A stretch of DNA of 64,000 nucleotides from Acidiferrum sp963764675 (GCA_963764675.1 CAVXTQ010000006.1:372001-436000); one strand, 5' to 3'; numbered from the stretch's first letter, positions 36,506 to 46,088 are shown. Translations and numbers: made by a program. Notes: generated from the sequence alone by a model not told the origin.

Positions 36506-37510
36506 ATGCCACTTTTCGCCAAGCGGGCCACCCGATTTGTCGCTGTTTGCATTGCGGCGCTCGTTTCCGCCCTTTTGTGCCCCTCTCACCGCGACGGAGT
36601 TATCGCTGCTCCCACCGCCATCATCGTTACCATCTCACCCCCGTTTGAAACTCTGGAAACCAGTGGCAGCCAAAACTTCACGGCAACGGTTCGCAATGAC
36701 TCGCAGAACAAAGGGGTGAACTGGACCGTGTCCGGCATAGACTGCGGTACTGTTATCTGCGGGACACTTTCGGCACTGTCCAGCGCTTCCGGTGTCGCCA
36801 TCACCTACACGGCGCCTTCGGCCCTTCCGCCGTCGACGGAAATCACCATCACGGCCACCTCCGTCGCCGATAGCAGGAAGTCTGCCGCCGCTACGATTCT
36901 CGTGACGTCGCCGGCCCTTTCTGTAACCGTTTCCCCGGCCACTTCCTCTGTGGAGTTGGCCCAGAAACTGACCGTTTCCGCGACGGTCGCGAACAATGAG
37001 GGGAACCGAGGTGTAATTTGGAGGCTCGACGGCCCAGGTTGCGGTGGCCTTTCGTGCGGCAGACTTTCCGCGAGGTACAGCAAATCTGGAGCCCCTATTA
37101 CGTATACGGCCCCGGCCAATCTCCCCTTGCCAGCTGGCGTTACCCTTGTGGCCACGTCGGTCGCCGACTTCACGAAGTCCTCCGAGGTCACGATTACGAT
37201 TACCCCCGCGCCAGGGGCTATTGTCGCAACCGCGTCGGCCACTTCCGCGAGCGTGCCAGCGGGCGCCAGCCAAAATTTCAGTGCCGTACTTCAAAACGAC
37301 TCGCAGAACAATGGCGTCACATGGCAACTCTTGGGCGCGGGCTGCAGCGAGCACGTTTGCGGCTCTCTGTCATCCTCGTCCAGTGCCTCGGGTGCAGCGA
37401 TTATCTACACAGCGCCAACCGAGAGGCCTGATCCCCCTGCGATCACACTCCGAGCTACGTCGGTTACCGATACCACCAAGTCCGTGGCCATCACCATCAC
37501 GATCAATTAG
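36506..37510 (+). CDS. Secreted protein with three Ig-like repeats
   Basis: A 334-residue protein. ATG 36506 with AGGAGG about a dozen bases upstream; a signal peptide covers about residues 1-36. Three tandem repeats of about 95 residues follow, each with FTATVRNDSQNKGVNWTVSG-like or FSAVLQNDSQNNGVTWQLLG-like strands, a cysteine pair (GIDCGTVICGTLS, GPGCGGLSCGRLS, GAGCSEHVCGSLS), then ITYTAPSALPPSTEITITAT and TSVADSRKS. The paired cysteines in each repeat probably form one disulfide. Repeats of this kind are common in acidobacterial surface proteins; ligand unknown. Confidence 0.8.
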   Translation: MPLFAKRATRFVAVCIAALVSALLCPSHRDGVIAAPTAIIVTISPPFETLETSGSQNFTATVRNDSQNKGVNWTVSGIDCGTVICGTLSALSSASGVAITYTAPSALPPSTEITITATSVADSRKSAAATILVTSPALSVTVSPATSSVELAQKLTVSATVANNEGNRGVIWRLDGPGCGGLSCGRLSARYSKSGAPITYTAPANLPLPAGVTLVATSVADFTKSSEVTITITPAPGAIVATASATSASVPAGASQNFSAVLQNDSQNNGVTWQLLGAGCSEHVCGSLSSSSSASGAAIIYTAPTERPDPPAITLRATSVTDTTKSVAITITIN

Positions 37511-37519
37511 GCCTTAGCG

Positions 37520-39052
37520 CTAAAGCAATGATTTTGCGTTCTTGCCTACTGCCACTAACATAGTCACGCTCTTCCCGTGAGCGTGAGGGGAAAAGAACTG
37601 GATCACCTCATCATCATAAAACGTCAAACCCGTGGCACTCACGTGCTGCGCGTAGGCACCAAGATACAGCTTGCCGCTGAGTACACCCGCCTCGAGTTGG
37701 ACCGCGCGGTATCCGCGATTGCCCAGGCGCCCCAATATCATTGGCAAGTCCGCCAGGAAGAAGATGTTCGCGGCGGCTTCGGCCGGCAACCCTTGGTCCA
37801 GCCCAAGATGACCAGCCTGAGCGCGGAAGTTTCCTATTTTCAAGCATTCGAGCACCTGCCGGTCGCGGTGGTACACGTAGGCTCCGGGTTCGAGACCTTC
37901 GACGGCGTTCACGATTAAATAGAGGTCGTTCAGAGTCCCTCGTGCATCTAGGAAGTCCGCTGGGATGCCACGAGTAGCGCGGTCCAACATGGTAGACAGC
38001 TGTGGCAACGCAATAGGCACCTGCGCAAACTTGCGCGCGGAGCCACGTCGCAGGATGACTTGTTCGATCGGATCGCGAGGCATTTCTGCATCCGAACAAG
38101 GCTGGAGTGGAACGATCGGTCCCGCTGGTGGCGGCAGTTTTGCTCGTGGCGCGTTACCACGCCAAGTCTCCACCTCTTCGGCCAAATTAAGCGAAGAAGC
38201 AGCGTGAATTTCACGCATGGCTGGATAGACCGTCTCGTTTCGAGAGAGCGGAACGGTTTCCAAATGAAGAGAAGAAAGCTCGGCAGGTGGTCGCTGCGGC
38301 AAAGCCGCGACATGTCCGAGGGACACGAGAGAATAGCCGACCTCACTTTCGGCATCGACACCAAGCAATCGATTCACATCTTCGTCCACGAATCCACAGA
38401 TCACCTTGGCAGGCATTCCCAGAGCCGTGGCAACGGCCAGCAGATTGGCCAGAAGAGTGCCATTGTCCCAGCCAAAGTGGCGATAGGTACGGGCCTGATA
38501 CTTCCACGCATTGCGCCAATAGGTGCAGGTACAAATGATTGCGAGCGGGGCATGGACGATTGTGGTTTCACGCCCAGCAGCCTCACTGAGGACACTGCGA
38601 TAGTCTCCAGTTCGCAGTCTGCGCAGCGCGAACTCGGCGGGGTCAAAGTGGTACGCGCCTGCTTCCAAATCGACTAGATCTCCACAAACGACGTAGACAT
38701 CGACTTCGTAGAGTGCTCCGGTGCAAGCTGCGGCGCGAAAATAAATATCGCCGCCCGGACGCTTCCGGTGCCGAGTGATCCCGGCAGTTAGATACAGCAA
38801 CTGGGCCAGTGCCAACAGGTTTGGTACAGCATCCTCCAAGTGGAGGGTCTCAGCGATTGCGGAAAGAGCCGCGACTCCGGTTTGGCGAAATGCCCTGGGC
38901 AGCGGCAGCGGCTCTAGAGTGGTGTAAATCTTGAACGGCAACGGTTGATTGTCCCAATCTAGGGAATGCAGGTTGTTGTGGACGCTGGCGTAAGAATGCT
39001 TCGTAGTATTGTGGTATCTCCAAGCGGCTTCAACATTGGTGTTGACTGTCAT
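37520..39052 (-). CDS. SagB/ThcOx-family FMN-dependent dehydrogenase
   Basis: A 510-residue protein with two nitroreductase-fold halves. The first (residues about 80-260) includes RRHRKRPGGDIYFRAAACTG-like FMN contacts and GRETTIVHAPLAIICT; the second (310-500) includes ILRRGSARKFAQVPIALPQL, GLEPGAYVYHRDRQVLECLK and ANIFFLADLPMILGRLGNRG. This is the SagB layout used to oxidise azolines to azoles in thiazole/oxazole-modified peptides, but no cyclodehydratase (YcaO), E1-like partner or precursor peptide is adjacent. It may be an orphan oxidoreductase. It converges on the Ig-like gene with nine bases between the stops. Confidence 0.8.
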   Translation of the reverse strand: MTVNTNVEAAWRYHNTTKHSYASVHNNLHSLDWDNQPLPFKIYTTLEPLPLPRAFRQTGVAALSAIAETLHLEDAVPNLLALAQLLYLTAGITRHRKRPGGDIYFRAAACTGALYEVDVYVVCGDLVDLEAGAYHFDPAEFALRRLRTGDYRSVLSEAAGRETTIVHAPLAIICTCTYWRNAWKYQARTYRHFGWDNGTLLANLLAVATALGMPAKVICGFVDEDVNRLLGVDAESEVGYSLVSLGHVAALPQRPPAELSSLHLETVPLSRNETVYPAMREIHAASSLNLAEEVETWRGNAPRAKLPPPAGPIVPLQPCSDAEMPRDPIEQVILRRGSARKFAQVPIALPQLSTMLDRATRGIPADFLDARGTLNDLYLIVNAVEGLEPGAYVYHRDRQVLECLKIGNFRAQAGHLGLDQGLPAEAAANIFFLADLPMILGRLGNRGYRAVQLEAGVLSGKLYLGAYAQHVSATGLTFYDDEVIQFFSPHAHGKSVTMLVAVGKNAKSLL

Positions 39053-39238
39053 TGTTGAGAGGGTTGGCCGTCATCAGCATATTACCGCCATGTGGAGAGC
39101 GGGTTGTGAATAACTGTGGGCAGCTGGGCTCCTGGAATGTTGAGATTGCAGTTTCGAGGCATCCGCCAACGTCCCGCAAACTAGCGCGACCCACGAACCC
39201 TCGTGTACGATGAACTCCTGCAACTCCAAGGAGAGTTC

Positions 39239-39766
39239 ATGACACGACCCGCAGGAACGTATGCCGTTTTTGAGACCTCGCAGGGCAACATTGTCATTCG
39301 CTTGCTCGAGAAGGAAGCGCCCAAGACCGTCGCTAATTTTGTCGGCCTGGCCGAAGGCACTAAAGAATTCACCGATGAAAGAACCGGCCAAAAGCACAAA
39401 AAAAACTACTACGACGGCCTGAACTTCCACCGCGTAATTCCCGATTTCATGATTCAGGGCGGATGCCCTCGCGGCGACGGCCGCGGAGGACCCGGCTACA
39501 CCTTTCCCGACGAATTTCACCCATCGCTCAAGCATTCCAAGGCCGGCAAGCTGTCCATGGCCAACGCCGGACCCGGCACCAACGGCAGCCAGTTTTTCAT
39601 CACCGTGGCGGCTACGCCTTGGCTCGATAACAAGCACACCATTTTTGGAGAAGTGGTAGAGGGCCAAGACGTCGCGGACAAAATCTCCAAGCTGCCGCGA
39701 GACGCGAGCGACCGCCCGCGCACTCCAGTGACGCTGCAAAAAGTCCGCATCGAGCGCGTCTCCTGA
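39239..39766 (+). CDS. Peptidyl-prolyl cis-trans isomerase (cyclophilin)
   Basis: A 175-residue single-domain cyclophilin. ATG 39239 follows AAGGAGAG; an upstream in-frame start at 39203 lacks one. Active-site motifs are FHRVIPDFMIQGG (with the catalytic Arg), MANAGPGTNGSQFFIT and LDNKHTIFGEVVEGQD. An insertion EGTKEFTDERTGQKHKKNYY before the active site is usual for the cytoplasmic PpiB-like group in this phylum. No signal peptide, so it acts in the cytoplasm on folding proteins. Confidence 0.92.
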   Translation: MTRPAGTYAVFETSQGNIVIRLLEKEAPKTVANFVGLAEGTKEFTDERTGQKHKKNYYDGLNFHRVIPDFMIQGGCPRGDGRGGPGYTFPDEFHPSLKHSKAGKLSMANAGPGTNGSQFFITVAATPWLDNKHTIFGEVVEGQDVADKISKLPRDASDRPRTPVTLQKVRIERVS

Positions 39767-39770
39767 AGTA

Positions 39771-39792
39771 GCACAGACACTCTTGTCTGTGC
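39771..39792. repeat. Palindrome GCACAGACA-CTCT-TGTCTGTGC
   Basis: Perfect nine-base arms with a four-base loop, starting four bases after the cyclophilin stop. It could act as a terminator stem but has no T-tract; it is also typical of short dispersed palindromes in acidobacteria. Confidence 0.5.
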
Positions 39793-39879
39793 CCGCCAGA
39801 GCACCGGCAAGAATAAGCCCGCGTGACAACCCAGTTTCGCAGGCGATGGATCAACACGACGTGCGAGCCAGTTCGCTAG

Positions 39880-39899
39880 CCGCAGTCTTCAGACTGCGG
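39880..39899. repeat. Palindrome CCGCAGTC-TTCA-GACTGCGG
   Basis: Perfect eight-base arms, four-base loop, about 90 bases after the previous palindrome and 80 before the next gene. Probably a small dispersed element or transcript-end hairpin. Confidence 0.5.
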
Positions 39900-39979
39900 G
39901 GTTTAGAGGAACCTGCAAGCACGATCAAGACGACGTGCAGCTCGCCCTTGGGGTCGCCGACACTAGCTTGGTGAAGCCT

Positions 39980-40339
39980 ATGCTGACGCCACAAAACCTG
40001 CTTCGCTTGGTCATCGAGATAATCTTCGTTCTGCTCGGCGGGCTCGTCGTGTGGCTCGGCCTAACCGGCCAAATCTTCTTCGATCGGCGCACGGTGCCAT
40101 GGATGATCCTGAGCATTGCCTTGATCCTCTGGGGGCTGCGCGCTCTCTACAAGCCCGCGAAGTGGTGGTCGCGCTGGGAGAACTGGACGCGCGGGCTCTC
40201 CCTCACCCTTCTGGGCGTCGTGATGCTGGCGATTTCGCGCGTGCCCTTTCTCTGGGTAGGCCGCTTATTCGCGGTGGCGGGTTTGCTTCTCGTTTTGCGC
40301 GGATTGATCGGCTCGTTTTTGGTGTTACGTCCCCGGTAG
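39980..40339 (+). CDS. Small hypothetical membrane protein
   Basis: A 119-residue protein from ATG 39980 (the frame is open further upstream). It has three to four hydrophobic helices: LLRLVIEIIFVLLGGLVVWL, PWMILSIALILWGLRALY, LSLTLLGVVMLAISRVPFLW and LFAVAGLLLVLRGLIGSFLV. A basic, Trp-rich loop (KPAKWWSRWENWTRG) lies between helices two and three. No family is recognised. It is upstream of mscL in the same direction with about 150 bases between, so joint transcription is possible. Confidence 0.65.
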   Translation: MLTPQNLLRLVIEIIFVLLGGLVVWLGLTGQIFFDRRTVPWMILSIALILWGLRALYKPAKWWSRWENWTRGLSLTLLGVVMLAISRVPFLWVGRLFAVAGLLLVLRGLIGSFLVLRPR

Positions 40340-40487
40340 ACCGGAGCCTTGCCCGCGGCACGGGGATTCCCTATGGACTCGCGCCGCGCCTTATATATAA
40401 TCCGCGGCACGGAAGGCCCAATACACAGGAAGCCGTTCGCCCCTGGGCCAGTAGTTCGGCCCCAACAAGGCGCTAAAGGAGAGATTT

Positions 40488-40925
40488 ATGCTCAAAGAAT
40501 TCAAAGCTTTTGTAATGCGTGGTAGCGTGCTCGACCTGGCGGTCGGCGTAATCATCGGCGCGGCCTTTGGCAAAATCGTCTCGTCGCTTGTCGACGACAT
40601 ACTCATGCCGCCAATCGGACGCGCTCTGGGACACGTGGATTTTTCCAGTCTGTTCATCAATCTGAGCGATAAGTCGTTCGACAGTTTGGCGGCAGCTAAA
40701 GCGGCCGGAGCGCCAACACTGAATTACGGCCTCTTTCTAAATACCATCATCAACTTCTTGATCGTCGCGTTCTGCGTTTTCCTCTTGATCCAGTTGGTGA
40801 ACCGCTGGTTCATCAAACCTCCCGCACCTGCGGCTCCGACCACCAAGGATTGCCCGCAATGCGCAATGTCGATTCCAATCCAGGCAAAGCGCTGTGGCCA
40901 CTGCACGACGCAGCTCGCCTCGTAA
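40488..40925 (+). CDS. mscL: Large-conductance mechanosensitive channel MscL with C-terminal zinc ribbon
   Basis: A 145-residue inner-membrane channel that opens under high membrane tension to release solutes after osmotic down-shock. The N-terminal amphipathic helix and TM1 are MLKEFKAFVMRGSVLDLAVG followed by VIIGAAFGKIVSSLVDDILM; TM2 is LNTIINFLIVAFCVFLLIQL. After residue 120 the usual charged helix is replaced by a CPQCAMSIPIQAKRCGHC ribbon with two CxxC pairs. ATG 40488 follows AAAGGAGAG. The ribbon could bind zinc and set the cytoplasmic bundle, but this is inference. Confidence 0.94.
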   Translation: MLKEFKAFVMRGSVLDLAVGVIIGAAFGKIVSSLVDDILMPPIGRALGHVDFSSLFINLSDKSFDSLAAAKAAGAPTLNYGLFLNTIINFLIVAFCVFLLIQLVNRWFIKPPAPAAPTTKDCPQCAMSIPIQAKRCGHCTTQLAS

Positions 40926-41031
40926 GAGTGAGAAGTATCGAGTAGAACCGACTTCCTGTCTGTGCCGGTCGCAAATATGGCATTGCGATAAATCGCCGCG
41001 AAAGGAAATACAGTTTCCGTTTGCGCGGGCG

Positions 41032-43306
41032 CTACGAATTCGGCTTGCGCTTTTTCGAGTTTGCTTCCAGGTGCGCGCGCAACCGGCCGACCACCGCATC
41101 TTCTTGTCCTTCGTCGATTTCTTTTTGCACTTCTTCTAGCGCGAAGTGCACGACGTCGTGATGGTGCAGCTCTTCGCGCGCCAGGACTTCGCTGAAGCGC
41201 AGCCACAACCGATGCAACAGGTGAACTTCGTTGGCCGTCAGGTTCGGCGCATGCGGCCCGAGAACCTTGTAGATCTTGTCGCCGTTCGGCAGGTGAACTT
41301 CCAGATTGAATTGCGGCTTCTGGTCGCCTAATTTTTCCCATGCCTCGCCGATCTGCCGCGCCTGCTCTTCGGTCTGCTCCTTCGCGGAATGGCCAACGAC
41401 GATAGTGCTCGATTGCAACGAAGTGGCTGCGCGCAGAATACCGTCCCACAAGTCGTTGGCGGCGACGACGGCGAGCCGAATGGATTTGCCGCGCTTCTCG
41501 GACATCGACAGCGCTTGAGAAAACAGATGCTGCTCGATGCTGCCGAAAAGCTGGTCCGCGTCGAGCTCATTTTCGCCGGATGCGGAGCGCCGCAACAAGC
41601 GCACGTGGAGAACGACGACGTCGCGCCGCCCAGGTTTGATACGGTCCAGCACGTTCCCGAGATGGTAGAGATTGAAGTGGTTGCTGACCGGCACGAGGAT
41701 ATTGCCGGGACGCGCGCCCACCGCTTCCGGACTCAGTTCGCTCTCCAATTCCAGGTTGAACTGATCCATCTCGACGTGGGCCACGCCGCGATTCTTGGCT
41801 CGTCTTCTCCGAAATCGTGAACACCACATACAAGAGAACCGAGAACACGCCGCCGGCCATCGTGGCCACCGGCTTGGTGAACAGGTTGGTCACCGCGATC
41901 AAGAACAGAGTCAGCGTGATCAGACCGAGGCCAACTGGTATCTGCACGCCGCGTATTTTGAAATTGAACGGCACCTGAAATTCGCGTTGGCCGGGAGCGG
42001 TATAGCGCAGCACAAGTACCGCCAGGCCATTCATGGCGAAACTCCAGATGACGCCGAAGGCATAAAGATTGGCGAGAAAGGTCACGTCGCCGCGGCTGAT
42101 CAGAATGGTGAGAATTTGGAGGCCCACGACGATGTTGATGATGCGATAGCTGGTGCCGAATCTCGGATGCGGTTGGCGGAACCATTCGCTAAGCACGCCG
42201 TCTTCGGAAACGCGATTGAGCACGCCATTGGAGCCGACAATGGCGGTGTTCACGGCGCCCGCGAGAATCAGCGTGCCGACCACAACGACAAATCCATGGA
42301 AGATCAGGCGCGCGATGAACGGCCCGGCAGGTTCATGGCCAGGCCGCCGATCAGGTTTTCGAGGAAGCCTTGGCGGACGTCGTCCGGGATGATCATCACC
42401 GCGAAGAATGAGACCAGCGAAGTGAAGACCAGGCTGTAGACGAAAATCACCAGGCCGGCCTTCTTCAGATTGGGCAGCTTGGGGCTTTCGATTTCGCGAT
42501 AGACCTGCGCGAGCGACTCCTCGCCGCTCATGGCCAGGACGGAGTGTCCCAAGCGCGATGAAGATGGCGATGACGCCGAACATGTGGGGCAGACTGCTGT
42601 GGGCGAGCCAGCCCAGCGCGCTGGGTGCCAGGTGGATGATTGCTTGGATGCGGAAACGGCGGCAGCGGCGAGTGGCGCAGAACGACAGTGTAAATGCACC
42701 AGCCGATCAGAATCACCACCATCACGGTGACCAGCTTCATGATGTGCAGTGCTTTTTCGCTGGATTCCGAGACGCCCTTGGTGTTTTCCCACCAGAAATA
42801 GACCGTGACGATGACCGCGAAAGCTCGCGGCGATGGTGCCGAGGGTGCGCTCCGAAAAAGGCCCGCTGAGGTGCATGTATACGCGAGAGTTCGCTGAGAA
42901 GGCCGCCGAGATATTGGCCGGCGGCAACGCCGCTGATCGGACCGGTCAAGATGTAGTCGAACATCAGCGCGGAAACGCTGAATTTGGCGAGCGTGCCGCC
43001 CAGGGACTGCTTCACGGCGCGGTAGACGCCGCCGCGAACGAACATGCTGCAGCTTTCGACGTACACCGCGCGGACGGCGTAGGAAAACAACATGATCGCG
43101 AGGATGAACCAGGGCGCGGTCTTGCCGATGTAGCCTTCGGCTTCGCCTCCGGCGTAGTAGGCGGAGGAGGCCAGATCGTTCAGAACGATCGCCGCGGCGC
43201 GCCAGAAGGAGATAAAGGTCAGCAGCGCCGTGGTGGCTACGATGACGCGCGGAATACCGTTGCCGCGGCTGCGCGTGGCAGCAGGGCTAGTGGGAGTGCT
43301 GCTCAT
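41032..43306 (-). pseudogene. APC-superfamily permease with C-terminal UspA-like domain, frame-disrupted
   Basis: Read across frames, this is an amino-acid/polyamine/organocation transporter of about 750 residues. The N-terminal half is continuous (IVATTALLTFISFWRAAAIV onward). Further helices such as LVIFVYSLVFTSLVSFFAVM and VVVVGTLILAGAVNTAIVGS lie in other frames. The last 260 residues are a soluble domain with PGNILVPVSNHFNLYHLGNV and VVAANDLWDGIL, Usp-like. Breaks lie near 42899, 42820-42822, 42654-42656, 42548-42552 and 41792-41796 (each one extra base) and 42323-42325 (one base missing from a G-run). Joined protein has no internal stops, so decay is recent or the consensus is wrong. 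Confidence 0.8.
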
Positions 43307-43396
43307 GTATGGGTGACGTTTGACCTAGCAGATTAAAATGCTCGCATTTTTTGAAGGGGAAGTCTAGCGAGCGGAGTGACAAATGGTGCGTCAGGT

Positions 43397-45001
43397 TCAG
43401 CGAGGAAAAGGAGGATCGAGCGCGAAGGCGAAAACTGCCGCGCCAGCGGGAATAACGATGTATTGCCTTCCGTCGATCTGATAAGTGATTGCGGTGGAGT
43501 AGATTGCGGCTCCCAACTGCACATGCCAAAGGTCAACACCCGTGCGCGCGTCGAGAGCGATGAAATTACCGTCAGAATCTCCGGCCAGCACGACACCGCC
43601 AGCGCTGGAGAGTGCGCCTCCGTTGGGGCTGCTGAAATAGGGGAACTCCCATTTCAACTCACCGGTGAGCGGGTCCAAGGCTTTCAGAGATCCGGAAGGC
43701 CTTTCGACCGGATCGGGGACGTAGACACTTCCCACAAAATCGTGACCCGCGCGATATTTCTGCGGCGCGCTGGTGAAAATGTCACACTCGTTGGACGTGG
43801 CGACGTAAAAAAACTTGGTATCAGGACTGTAGGATGGAGAAAACCAGTTTGTGAGTCCCAGGGCGCCCGGACAGACGCGTTGGCCTTCCTGTTTCGCGGG
43901 TGACTCGGCATTCAGAATGGGTTTGCCGTCCGGAGCAATGCCGTTAGCCCAGGTGACATGTCCAAAGGGCTTGGCGGACAGGAATTGTCCGTTGGTGCGA
44001 TCAAGCACATAGAGAAAACCGCTGCGATTGGCCAACACCAGCAGCTTACGCGGTTGGCCATTCCAGTTTGCATCCAGCAAAACGGGGATTTGCGTGGCGT
44101 CGTAATCGTGGAGATCGTGCGGCGTGAATTGAAAATACCAGCGCAACTTACCGCTGTCGGGATCGAGAGCCAGCATGGAGTTGCTGAAGAGATTGTCTCC
44201 GGTGCGATCGCCGCCATAGTTGCTCGGAGAAGGATTTCCGGTGGGCCAGAAAAGAAGATTCAGGTCCGGATCGTAAGAACCTGTGATCCAAGCCGGCGCG
44301 CCGCCCGTTTGCCAGGAGTCGCCGGTCCAGGTTTCATGACCCGGTTCGGAAGGACCCGGCACGGTATTGAAGCGCCAGAGGCGACGGCCGGTGCCGGCAT
44401 CGTAAGCGTCGATAAATCCGCGGATGCCATATTCGCCTCCGGAAACGCCGACGATCACTTCATTTTTCAGCGCGAGCGGTGCAACGGTGAAGGTGTAAGC
44501 CTGGTGATAATCGGCTGCCGCGACATCCCAAAGCAGATTTCCAGTCTTGGTGTCGAGCGCGATGACATGAGCATCGAGGGTGGCCATGAACAGCCGGTTG
44601 CCGAGAATGGCAAACCCGCGATTGACCATGCCACAGCAGGGCTGAAGCTTGTCCGGCAGGTTTCGCTGGTAGCGCCAGATGGCGCGGCCGGTCCGCGCGT
44701 CGATGGCAAACGCACGGTTGTTCTGAGCGGTTCCGTAGAGGACGCCGTCGACAACGAGAGGTGTGGTTTCCAACTGACCAAGATCAGCGACCTGAAATGC
44801 CCACTGCAGAGAGAGGCGAGAAGCGTTGCGGGAATTGATCTGGTCGAGAGTGCTGTAGCGCCAGCTTGCATAGCCGCCTGAATAGCTGAGCCAGTTCTGT
44901 GGCTCGCGGGCAGTGGCGCGGAGGCGATCGTACGTGACTTGGGATTGCGCGACCGTGGCGGTCAAGAGAAGCAGTGACAGCAATTTGACTGTTTTTGTCA
45001 T
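43397..45001 (-). CDS. PQQ-dependent alcohol dehydrogenase-like quinoprotein
   Basis: A 534-residue secreted quinoprotein. Signal peptide about residues 1-21, then the family opening NWLSYSGGYASWRYSTLDQI. The vicinal cysteine pair of quinoprotein alcohol dehydrogenases is in LQPCCGMVNRGF, which over-lies PQQ. Other marks are GEYGIRGFIDAYDAGTG, GHETWTGDSWQTGGAPAW and PHDLHDYDATQ, the last holding the usual Asp base region. No haem domain is fused; the dihaem cytochrome c gene 70 bases upstream in the same direction is the obvious electron acceptor. Substrate alcohol unknown. Confidence 0.9.
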   Translation of the reverse strand: MTKTVKLLSLLLLTATVAQSQVTYDRLRATAREPQNWLSYSGGYASWRYSTLDQINSRNASRLSLQWAFQVADLGQLETTPLVVDGVLYGTAQNNRAFAIDARTGRAIWRYQRNLPDKLQPCCGMVNRGFAILGNRLFMATLDAHVIALDTKTGNLLWDVAAADYHQAYTFTVAPLALKNEVIVGVSGGEYGIRGFIDAYDAGTGRRLWRFNTVPGPSEPGHETWTGDSWQTGGAPAWITGSYDPDLNLLFWPTGNPSPSNYGGDRTGDNLFSNSMLALDPDSGKLRWYFQFTPHDLHDYDATQIPVLLDANWNGQPRKLLVLANRSGFLYVLDRTNGQFLSAKPFGHVTWANGIAPDGKPILNAESPAKQEGQRVCPGALGLTNWFSPSYSPDTKFFYVATSNECDIFTSAPQKYRAGHDFVGSVYVPDPVERPSGSLKALDPLTGELKWEFPYFSSPNGGALSSAGGVVLAGDSDGNFIALDARTGVDLWHVQLGAAIYSTAITYQIDGRQYIVIPAGAAVFAFALDPPFPR

Positions 45002-45070
45002 CAAGGTGTCCTTGAGGATGCCGATAACGCCGGGACCGGTAAGATGGCGAGTTTCGGCGGACGAAGCGTT

Positions 45071-45934
45071 TCACCCACCGCGAAGACTCTCCAGATAGGC
45101 GAGCAGGTCCTGAAGCTCCGCGGGACTGATTGCTTGCTCGGAGTAGGCGGGCATCAGGGATTTGTGCTCGTGACGCACTTCTTTCAAGTCGTGCTTCTGA
45201 AAAAGCCGAAGCTGTTGATTGGTATCGAGAAGTTGGATGGAAAACGTGTCCTCGTTCTTGGCCACGCCGGTGAGTTTGTCTCCGTTCTTGAGAACCAGGG
45301 TCACCGTGTCATAGACCAGAGGCAAGCCGTAGTGGTTGTTGGGGTCGAGCATGCCGTCGCTGAGTTCCTTGTCGGGTTCGCGAATGGACTCCGTGAGATA
45401 AGAGACAGAGCGCGAGGCTCCGACGCGCGAAAGATCGGGACCGAGCAGGCCGCCGCGTCCATTCACCATGTGACAGGTGGAACAGCCCGCTGTGCCGCTG
45501 AAGAGCTTTTCCCCCTTGGCGGGGTCACCGGGCACTTTGGCGTGGGCAGAAGGCGCGAGAGAACGCAGATAGGCCACGATGGCCCAGGTCTCGGAGTCTT
45601 CAAAGGCGTTGGCCAGCATCTGGGTTCCCGGAACTCCCTGGGAAATCGTGCGGAAGATTTCGGCATCGCTGGAACCGTGGGTCCAGCGACCTGAGGTCAG
45701 ATCGGGGCCGCGTCCACCGCCGTGCGCGTTCAAACCATGACATGGCGAACAGTTGGAGCGAAAAAGTGAGGCTCCTTCTTTTATCGCGGAGGGGTCTCCG
45801 GCAAGGGGATTCAATGGGGAATTCTCTTGAGCGGCTTGTGGCGCGGGAACTCGCGCACGCAGAAGGAAGAGCGGCGCAAGGAGTAGAACGAAAACGGCGA
45901 TGCTCTGCGCCAGGTGGGGCACGCGGTATGGCAC
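45071..45934 (-). CDS. Dihaem c-type cytochrome
   Basis: A 287-residue secreted cytochrome. A signal anchor (residues 10-28) precedes two haem sites: CSPCH at about 62 with a GRGPDL segment, and CSTCH at about 151 with a LLGPDLSRVG segment. The C-terminal part VTLVLKNGDKLTGVAKNEDT is a beta-rich module often found in cytochromes that serve PQQ dehydrogenases or hydrolases. It lies just upstream of the quinoprotein gene on the same strand, so the two probably form an electron-transfer pair in the periplasm. Confidence 0.9.
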   Translation of the reverse strand: MPYRVPHLAQSIAVFVLLLAPLFLLRARVPAPQAAQENSPLNPLAGDPSAIKEGASLFRSNCSPCHGLNAHGGGRGPDLTSGRWTHGSSDAEIFRTISQGVPGTQMLANAFEDSETWAIVAYLRSLAPSAHAKVPGDPAKGEKLFSGTAGCSTCHMVNGRGGLLGPDLSRVGASRSVSYLTESIREPDKELSDGMLDPNNHYGLPLVYDTVTLVLKNGDKLTGVAKNEDTFSIQLLDTNQQLRLFQKHDLKEVRHEHKSLMPAYSEQAISPAELQDLLAYLESLRGG

Positions 45935-46088
45935 GGTCTTTCTCCTCGTAGAGTACGGAGGTGCCGCCAGATTGCGTTCCGACAGGAATCAGGCGGCAGG
46001 GTGGCAAGTGTATGGAAGGGTGAAGGTCGAGTCAACGAGAGGCGAAGAAATCGGATTGATTGACGAAAAAAGATCGCGGGCCGTGCGG

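Noticed and set aside
36506..37510. CRISPR or simple tandem DNA repeat in the Ig-like gene
   Set aside because: Repeats are about 95 codons long, diverged, and in frame with a signal-peptide protein.
36506..39052. RiPP cluster around the SagB-like gene
   Set aside because: No YcaO, E1-like or short Cys/Ser/Thr-rich precursor was found nearby; the Ig-like neighbour is a secreted structural protein and convergent.
39771..39899. Attachment site or integrase-related inverted repeats
   Set aside because: Two short independent palindromes with no integrase, tRNA or duplicated flank.
43958..44881. 307-residue plus-strand frame inside the quinoprotein gene
   Set aside because: Antisense frame; no recognisable motifs, and the minus-strand gene is unambiguous.
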